Positions 54,449 to 64,000 of a stretch of DNA of 64,000 nt are shown piece after piece. Source of the DNA: Hyaloperonospora brassicae. Its lineage: Eukaryota > Oomycota > Peronosporomycetes > Peronosporales > Peronosporaceae. The number at the start of each line of letters is the position of its first letter. The stretch's first letter is position 1. The position numbers and the translations under genes are program-made. The notes under the pieces are model-generated. The model searched no databases. It saw only the letters and a program-made list of their open reading frames with translations, and had not been told where the DNA came from. The stretch lies in assembly GCA_947650285.1 (NCBI GenBank), contig CANTFL010001293.1, positions 1 to 64,000 on the forward strand. Direction: 5' to 3'.

Positions 54449-55792
54449 ATGAAAAGACGACTTTTCGTAGCCAATTGTCCGGCAAACATGGGCCGTGCTC
54501 CTCGAGGAGGGGCCGATAGCGCCACGTTCAAAACACGTCCACGCAGTCGAAAGCGCTCTTTTACAGCATCGAATGCGGTAACGGACACTGAAAGTGCTCC
54601 ATCTGCCTCGTGTTGCACAAAATCGACTCGCAGCTCGTCAAACTCAAACGTGTCACTGGTAATCACTTCGTCCCTCGGTCAGAAAAAAGTAAACGTGGAG
54701 GCGGTACCCCTTCGACCAAGTCGCACCAGCTCTTCCGTGCTCTCTTCTTGTGACCAGGACACGTTTTCTTGCCATGACTCAGTTGACCGTCGGATCCTGT
54801 GGCGGTACCCGAACCTGATCCCCGCGCGACTTCTTCGTCGCTACAAACGCTTTTTGGCGGACGTTGTGCTGTTGTCGCCTGATACAGTTGATGGTGACCA
54901 GAGCACTGCTGGGACAGCCTGTGGAAAAGAGGTGGCAGGAACAGCAGCTACTGGAGACGACGAGGGTGCTGTCGATGAGGTAGTGACTGTGTACTGTCCC
55001 AACACTGGACCAATGGTGGGGCTATTGGACGGCCTCCCGAACGCTCGTGTGCAACTGTCAAAGAGCAGCGACCCCAAACGCAAGTACGCGTATACCCTCG
55101 AGATGATCCAGATACACGTACGTAGAGGAAGTACCTTTGACTGTGCAGAGAGCTCAATCAAGTTATAACGGAGTGGCTGGTGTGCTAACATGTTGCAGAA
55201 CGGAGAGCGGAAGGTCTGGGTTGGCGTGCACTCTACCTCTGCCAATCGCATGGTCGAACAAGCACTTACCTCTCGGTGGCTAGCCGAGCTTGGCCACTAC
55301 GACTCTGTGCGGCGTGAGGTGAAGTTTGCCAAGAGTAGTCGTGTCGACTTTGTGCTCGTGACAAACGCCGAAGACGGTTCTGTCGCTCATGAAAAGTACG
55401 TCGAGGTGAAGAGTGTGACGCTCTCGATGGAAGGATGTGGTCAGAGCGTATCGCGCTGTGCTGTTTTCCCTGACACGGTGTCGACTAGGGCTCAGAAACA
55501 CGTCGTCGAGTTGACAGAATTGCTGTCGACAAACGGCAAAGCTCAAGTTCACCAGAAGAGCGAGACCGCAACACCGGAGCGGAGCGTCGCCATTGTCTTT
55601 CTTGTACAGCGCGACGATTGTCATGCGTTCGCTCCATCCATTCAGCACGACAAGAAATTTGCTGAACTGTGCGCGATTGCAGCAACCAGCGGGGTCCAAC
55701 TGCTGGCTTATGCATGCGCTTTGGAGCCTGACGAGTCCAATGGGTCGGGAGCTGTGCGGCTCGTAGAGGCACTGCCACTGCATGAAAGCTAA
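54449..55792 (+). CDS. SfsA-domain protein, two exons
   Basis: Exons 54449-55117 and 55199-55792, about 420 residues. The 81-bp intron has GTACGT at the donor, TGCTAAC as branch site and TTGCAG at the acceptor; phase 0, giving MIQIH|NGERK. The SfsA domain starts at LWRYPNLIPARLLRRYKRFL (about residue 112): YCPNTGPM, DPKRKYAYTLEM, then in exon 2 WVGVHSTSANRMVEQAL, SRVDFVLV, KYVEVKSVTL, FPDTVSTRAQKHVVEL and FLVQRDDCHAFAP. The D and ExK fit the PD-(D/E)XK nuclease fold known for this family; bacterial SfsA binds DNA. It carries an extra Arg/Ser-rich N-terminus of about 110 residues, perhaps an organelle targeting signal; ATG at 54488 is an alternative start. Confidence 0.83.
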
Positions 55793-57075
55793 GCTTGGCT
55801 TTGATGCTTTTCAAGCCGTCAAGTTTGCTCGCACTTGTAAGTGTGTCTTTTCCAAGAAGTCGGCAGGAAGATTATGGTCTTCGAGCGCCAGAAGCGAAGA
55901 AAAGGGTGGTGCTACAATCCGACATAACTGCTACTCGTCGGTCACTTTCCGAGGTGTTTGTGGTGAGATGGAGCATGACGATCGATTTCTTGCTGGCGAG
56001 TTTGCTGCCGACCGCGGCAAGGAGAAGCGTGGGAAGCCCGAAAAACAAGATCAAGGAGAGCGGTGGAAGACTGACGAAAGTCGACACATCTACAGTAGTC
56101 ATGATCGAGAGCCAAACTCATCGAGGGGGTCAATACTGAGAGCGAAGCAGTTCTGGGATTATGATTATAAATGGGCAAAACGCGGTCAGTGTCCATGGTT
56201 CAAACCAAGATTGCTGAGGAAGGCACAATTGTGTGCGATGGCAATTGCGCGTAGGCAACTAACGCTGTCCACCACGCCATGACAATGCCGGCACCCTCGA
56301 CTGTCCATGCACTCCTAGCAACAAGAGCAGTCAACGATACTGCGTGTTGATGTCCAAAGGCCGACGATGTAGTACCTCATGTCACACAATATGCGGCTTT
56401 TGTGCCGTCCTTCTGTAGTTCAACTTTCACTTGTACATCGCGTCAACCCCTTTTTCCTACGTCAAGGCAAACTCGAAGCCGACTGACCTTGAAGCCGACT
56501 GACCTTGAAGCCTCTTTTATCACTTGACGGCGTTTTGCTGTGACAAAGCCTTTGGTAACTCCAGACTCGTCTTCAGCTTTTGTCGGCGGCACTTGCTTCT
56601 TTTGCATCAAACGCGATTCATCGAATGACGACGTTCCGCCGACCTGTAAAGCATGGCTTGGCTGTATGCGCTCAGATACTGCTTTCTTGCCTGTCAGCCG
56701 TTGGTTTTGTGTGCTCTGTTCAACAAGCCGCCGACAGGATGTCAGTGCGCGCGTACAACCTTGTGCATTTTATCTTCACGGAAGTCGCAGGCAGACATGG
56801 TCGCTAGTCAAGTCGGAAGAGGTGCCTTCTTCGTCGCGAATCGTAAAGCTTCGTTCTCTTTCTGCTCACAGTCTGCTGTACTGCTCTTCGTGTGCATTTA
56901 GCGCTGCTTCTTTTGTTCGCTGTGCGTGATAGTGACGAGCGAAGGTCTCACGAGTGTCGTGCAATCTCTACAAAAGTCAAGCGCAAATGCAACAGAGCTG
57001 CTGTTGCAAACGGCAATTGTCATCCAGCTACACATTCGCTCTTCCATCTCGACTTCGCTGGTACATACGCAAGTG
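55793..57075. other. Between SfsA-like and katanin genes: possible unrecognised exons on -
   Basis: No confirmed gene. On the minus strand, stretches read like protein: ETFARHYHAQRTKEAALNAH (about 56960-56900) and RRLVEQSTQNQRLTGKKAVS followed by GGTSSFDESRLMQKKQ (about 56750-56580), in different frames with possible GT-AG joins. They could be exons of a coiled-coil protein or 3' UTR by chance. I cannot build a gene model. Confidence 0.3.
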
Positions 57076-59586
<2,511 letters not shown>

Positions 59587-59756
59587 GCTCACGTGTGATT
59601 GGACAAAAAGACCCCGTTTTGTCCGTGCGATGGGTGGGCCGAGCACCGGTAGAATACCGGTATACCACACGGCGCACGAGCGCGACACGTAGCGGACAAC
59701 GGCCGGCACTCGCTCTTTCAGCCCCTCGCGGCCACTCGCCCACAAACGCATCGGCC
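59587..59756. promoter_or_regulatory. Shared bidirectional promoter region
   Basis: Only 170 bp separate the start codons of katanin (-) and the Sec66-like gene (+), so both must be transcribed from this interval. No TATA box seen. Pyrimidine-rich stretches near each ATG may hold initiators. Confidence 0.55.
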
Positions 59757-60526
59757 ATGTGGACGGAACTGGAGCTCGTGGTGCTCGGCGTGACGGTCGT
59801 GACGGTCGCGCTGCTGATTACGGCGGCGCGCGTGCTCATGCCGCAGAAGACGGACGAAGTGGACGAGTCGCTCCAGGCCATGATCAACGGCTTTGACTTT
59901 GCGCTGCCCGACGAAGTGGAGGAGTACCGGCAGTGCAAAGCCGCGCACGGGGACGACACGGACAAGTGTTTCCAGCTGCTCTTCCGTCGCGCCGTGGCGG
60001 ACATCCCGCTGATCCGCAAGATCCAGTCGGAGAGCTCGGGCATCCAGCGGCTCAAGAAGAACGACATCCTCAAGGACGGCTCGTTCCTGAGCTACAAGTT
60101 GGCCGAGGAGTTGATCAACGAGGAGATTAACGACGTGCGTCGAGAGGCCGAGGAACTGAAACCAGGTGCGGCTTTAACTTGGGGCAGATGCGCAGGTGGC
60201 GGACGGGACGGGACTGACGTGGTTGCTGTCATTGCTGGTGCTGTTGCTGTTGTTGCTGGTGCGGTTGTGCTGTCATTGTTGGTGTTGTTGCAGGGGAGGG
60301 CTGGCCGGACAAGATTTTCCCGCAGGCGGTACAGTTTATGAGTCAGATTGCCGAGCAGCAAGCGGCGACGCAGCGGAAGGCGGCCGAGGCACAGGCGAAG
60401 GCCATGCAGGCGGCACACGCCAAGGCCATGTTGCAAGCGGAAGCGGCGGAGATTGCGGTGAAACACATTGAAGCGCAGGTAGCAGCGACGGAGAGTGAGA
60501 AAGGAAAGATGCGGAAGCGAAAGTGA
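59757..60526 (+). CDS. Sec66/Sec71-like ER translocation subunit
   Basis: Exons 59757-60165 and 60294-60526 (213 residues). The 128-bp intron is GTGCGG...TTGCAG, and the split codon gives KP-G-EGWPDK. A short N-terminus is followed by one membrane segment (VVLGVTVVTVALLITAARVL, about 8-27), then a cytosolic domain: CFQLLFRRAVADIPLIRKIQ, LKKNDILKDGSFLSYKL, EELINEEINDVRREAEELKP and WPDKIFPQAVQFM, the pattern of Sec66, which with Sec63 aids post-translational import into the ER. The C-terminal 60 residues are an Ala/Gln/Glu/Lys coiled coil. Intact. Family call is by overall pattern. Confidence 0.72.
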
Positions 60527-60737
60527 GAAGCTCGTGGGCAGGCGCAGAAGCAGATGCAGGAGCTGTAGCAGTTGTCGTCTGCCCTGCCTGGTCGGCGTCT
60601 CTGGCGCTAGTGACCTTGCCGGCCTTTGGCGCTCGGTCTGGTTTGTGCGATAGACAAGTTTCTTTGATCAATTTTTTGATTTGTGCCGCCCATTGCTTTC
60701 TTTGTAATCGGCTCATGTAGACGCTGGTCTCAATGTG

Positions 60738-62531
60738 CTAGTCGTTGACGGTGCTGGTCGGGGTAGAAGGTGCCACACACGCAGCAGCATCATGCAGTGC
60801 GTGATCAACGCTGACGATGTGCTGCAGTGTAGCCGCCTGGAGCCTTTGTACCTCAACTAGCGATAGCGCTGGCAATGGCGTTTGTCCGTCCATGCCGCGA
60901 ACCGCACCGATCTGCGACACAGTTTTTTTCCCGCTGCACTTCAGCCGCAAGCTCGGACCGCTGTTCATCTTGCAGCACACGCTGATCCGCTGGAGCTCTT
61001 GTGCAACGATCGTCTGCGCCTCTTGCCGCTCCACGTGACGCTGCATGCGCTGCTCGTGAGTCGAAAACGCCCAATCGCCGAATTCCAGCGCCTGATAGAT
61101 GTAGACACGATGTCGAAGCGGCGCTGATGGCAGTGTCGTCTGGCTCGCGCTACCGTCAGCAAACAAAAAGGAACAGAGGTCGCCACCGCGTTCGACTTGC
61201 AGGATGGTGCGGTCTGCGAAAGCAACGCGGATGCGGCCATCGCAGAACGCACGAAAGCGTCCGGCCTTGTTTTCAACCTCTTCCACGAGCTTGATCTCAT
61301 CCTGCAGTAGAGGTGACGGCGACAGGTTCAACTGAAGTGTTTCGGACGCGTACTTGAAAGCCTGGAGCACGAAGTCGACATGCTGACATATAGAGACGAC
61401 GGAAATGCTGGTGCGCTCCGTGTCCAACGCAGATGACGGCGGAATCGTCTCGCGCGTGAACCGGTGCTGCAGTCGTCCAGCCTCATCGTACCAGCTGAAG
61501 AACCCGTCACGTGCCGTCAACAACGAGTGGTCCTGGTCCAAGCGTACCTAGTGCATTATGACAGCTCTACGTGTTGGCACAGCCATTCTTTCAGGTGCAA
61601 CATGCCATTCGCGCACACGTACCACGACTTCTGGCTGAATGTGGCTCGACTTGCGTGACACAAACAGCGTCGCCTCTTCGCCAATCACCTCTACCATAAC
61701 ACGACGGTACAACATCTTGGACGGAAGCGCAGCAACTCGCAGTATCTCCGCCAGAGTCAGACCCTTTTCACCAGCACCGCCCCCTGAATCGTTGCCTGCC
61801 ACAAGAACTGCAAAGGCTGGACGCGCAGCAAAGGCGCCGTTCCCAGGCAACAGCGACACTCTCGTACGCACACTCGTCTCCTCGTCATATCGCGCATACT
61901 CAATCTCTGCTTCCGGATCTTCTTCCCATGCTGCTCGAGCTGCTGACAAGAAGCGCACTGGAAAGTCAAAGCTCGCGGGCGTCTGCGAAATTGCAAACGA
62001 CTGACGCAGTGTGGTGTAGTGTGCACAATCGCTGCTCCCCTCCTTTCCGTCATCGTCAGATGCTTTGACCTCTATCGAGTAATACAACTCGACCACCTGA
62101 CCACTCGCGTGTAATCGCACTTTAGCCGCTCCTTCCATCGACTGCAGCTCAAAACCTTTCGCCAGACTGTTGTACAGGGTTGCAACCTTGACCTTCCCCT
62201 GGTGTAACGGCCACCTCGCCCGTTGTGTGCTAATCCGTCGCTGATACCGCACATCTTTTGTGTCCAGCAGTCGACGACATAAATAGGGCAAGTGGCTCGA
62301 AAAGCGGTTGCGCAGATTGAGTGTGTCGATGACCGTTGTTCGCTGACTGGACAGCGCAGCGGACGTCAAGTGCCGCGTCTGAGTCCCATCCGGCTGGATG
62401 TACAAGTACGTGTGGCCCGCAGGCTCGAGCACGACGATGTGCGTCTCGTGGACGTTGCGTTGGTGACAGCCGATGGTTGTGCCGTCCTCGAGCACGACAC
62501 AGCGCCGGCGCTTTGTCTGCGGCGCAGGCAT
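60738..62531 (-). pseudogene. C5orf34-like protein with one in-frame TAG
   Basis: ATG at 62531 (MPAPQTKRRR). A single frame of 597 codons broken by TAG at 61548-61550 (AVIMH-stop-VRLDQDHSLL; CAG to TAG would explain it). The N-terminal domain reads RCVVLEDGTTIGCHQRNVHE and YLYIQPDGTQTRHLT, as in the N-terminal domain of vertebrate C5orf34 (DUF4524). The C-terminal domain reads GFFSWYDEAGRLQHRFTRE, EIKLVEEVENKAGRFRAFCD, GRIRVAFADRTILQVERGG and FGDWAFSTHEQR (DUF4520). Function of the family is poorly known. Each half is fully open, so the lesion is recent, or two proteins are made. It converges with the Sec66-like gene, 211 bp apart. Confidence 0.65.
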
Positions 62532-64000
62532 GGGGCAATGTAATTTACGCCGGTTCGAGATAGATGACACCGATGTGAAGTGGACCACATCACATTGTGT
62601 TGTCGCACCATCGTGGCCATGGTTTTGCCGACGGGCGGTATTTATTCATCGGATGTCGAGCTTGACATTGAATAGACGTTTAGTGACCAACCTGATTGTT
62701 TGACGCTAGAGAGTGGTATGGCGAATTACCTTGACAGAATGGCTGTTACCCTCACAAAAAGAGATGACACTGGCATCGGACGCCATTGGAATGCACGAAC
62801 AGGCCACCATACCTGTCAGACCATAATCAGCACAAAGTCAGCAACGCCCGATGGGTGGAATGAATGCGCATCGATCTCACCCATATTTTGCGAAGCTGGC
62901 GCCATCGGTGCCGTGCTTCGCATCAAACGATACGAAATGTGCAATTGGTATGTGATAGGATGCGCTAAAAAGTAGAGGCTGATGATCGTGGCATGACGTC
63001 CATATTCACTTGTGAAAGCATTGAGCCGATGCACTCAGCTGTAGTGACAGCTTGCAACAGCCATCAAAAGGATGTCAGGTGCATGTTACTGCGCTCCGCC
63101 GAGGGATACGATGTGCATGTTGCGATGACAATACAAGCGGCAGCGTCTACAGTACACAATGTAGTACGATAAACGCCGATGCGGAGGCTGGTAGCAGTCG
63201 TGGAGGATGCCGCATCAGGACAACAAGTGTACTCAAAGTACTCTTTTGTGCGAAAGGTGATACAAACACAGCACGTCGCAAGACCAGTTTCCAGCAAAGT
63301 GTAAGAAAACAGCAGCTACTGCACGCCAAAGGTCACCCGACGCACTCAAACTTGCGCAGGACTCAATACATCGCGTTGACTAGTTTAGTCTGCCATTCCT
63401 TGTCGGAAGAGTGTGATGTCCGTGAAGGATGTCTGCCAACGTGTGTCCTTTGTTATACTACGAATGTCCGACGAAGCAATTCGTAAAAAGAAAACTGCCT
63501 GAAGCAAAAACGCTCGTGGTCCGCTATCTTCGAAGCAGTCCCAGACATGATAACAACGATGAGCTCCATGCAGAGGGACGTACACGATGACGCGATAAGT
63601 TGAGGACCTACTGATCGGACAAACGACGTCGATCAATCAGCCCCTACAAGCAAAACGTAAGTTACGAAGTCGTCACTGAAGTGTTCGTCAAGGTCTGGTG
63701 AGGGCGTGTGCAAACAGTATGTGCACGTGGGTCTGAGAGCGCTCCAGTGTCGCAACAAAGCAACGTCTGGACAACTCGATCTGGGCAAAAGACTGCACTT
63801 GTGCTTCAACACGTGCCCATGCATGGCTCGGAGACTCACGCCACGATAGTTTGCAGCTCGATCAATCGGTATAACTTCAGTTGTTTTGGACAGACCGACG
63901 CCAGACTGACGCGCTGGAAGCCTCAAAAGAGACGTGGTACCTCAAGACCTGCCTGCATTGACAACGTCAGTAGACTATGCGTGCAACACGACACGCGTCG
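62532..64000. other. Right edge, no supported gene
   Basis: Short open frames on both strands lack recognisable motifs. A minus-strand frame at 63926-63633 is open but shows no domain. No repeat or RNA gene recognised. Confidence 0.5.

Noticed and set aside
54340..54666. Protein-like frame on - overlapping the TIR and the SfsA N-terminus
   Set aside because: Composition looks fair, but there is no ATG, a stop lies just upstream, and it runs into the TIR. Kept only as a caution about the SfsA start.
55280..55783. Long frame on - opposite SfsA exon 2
   Set aside because: Antisense shadow; the + frame carries all SfsA motifs.

Overview
The window is eukaryotic and looks like a peronosporalean oomycete (Phytophthora or a downy mildew). 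Three things point there: two paralogous secreted proteins with a signal peptide and an RXLR-like (RRLF) motif plus acidic patch, oomycete-style initiator elements upstream of them, and short GT-AG introns of 58-128 bp in compact host genes. About 60 percent of the window is transposon-derived. Species cannot be told from the sequence.

Layout. 1-7376: GypsyA-1, a decayed Ty3/gypsy chromodomain element on + (5' LTR cut by the window edge). 7377-16833: an accessory island holding a duplicated segment that ends in effector copy A (10374-10973), a hAT transposon (12355-14953, 8-bp target duplication) lying between two ~220-bp inverted repeats, and a possible MULE fragment. 16834-24447: GypsyA-2, same family, opposite strand. 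26657-27634: an adaptin-binding p34-like (AAGAB) gene isolated between transposons. 31409-36031: CopiaA. 36232-49456: CopiaB, split in its RNase H region by GypsyB (40588-48571, 5-bp target duplication). 49970-51835: second copy of the duplicated segment with effector copy B. 52975-54395: a 1.4-kb TIR element with a probable 9-bp target duplication carrying a decayed multi-repeat Myb gene (Pack-MULE-like). 54449-62531: a gene-dense host block: SfsA-like, katanin p60 and Sec66-like (divergent pair), and a C5orf34-like gene. 62532-64000: nothing recognised.

The least explained signals: (1) GypsyB is tiled almost end to end with short perfect inverted repeats (arms 7-13 bp, tiny loops), through both coding and antisense regions, while gag stays open; the GypsyA family shows it more weakly. 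(2) All three gypsy elements carry an antisense ORF between pol and the 3' LTR, starting 105-132 bp from the LTR. (3) A Myb gene sits inside a TIR element next to the SfsA gene. (4) The effector was duplicated with a decayed neighbour gene. (5) The katanin and C5orf34-like genes are each interrupted by a single in-frame stop explicable by a C-to-T change.

All readings are by eye from sequence; no alignments or database searches were run. Family assignments rest on motifs and protein similarity known to the annotator.
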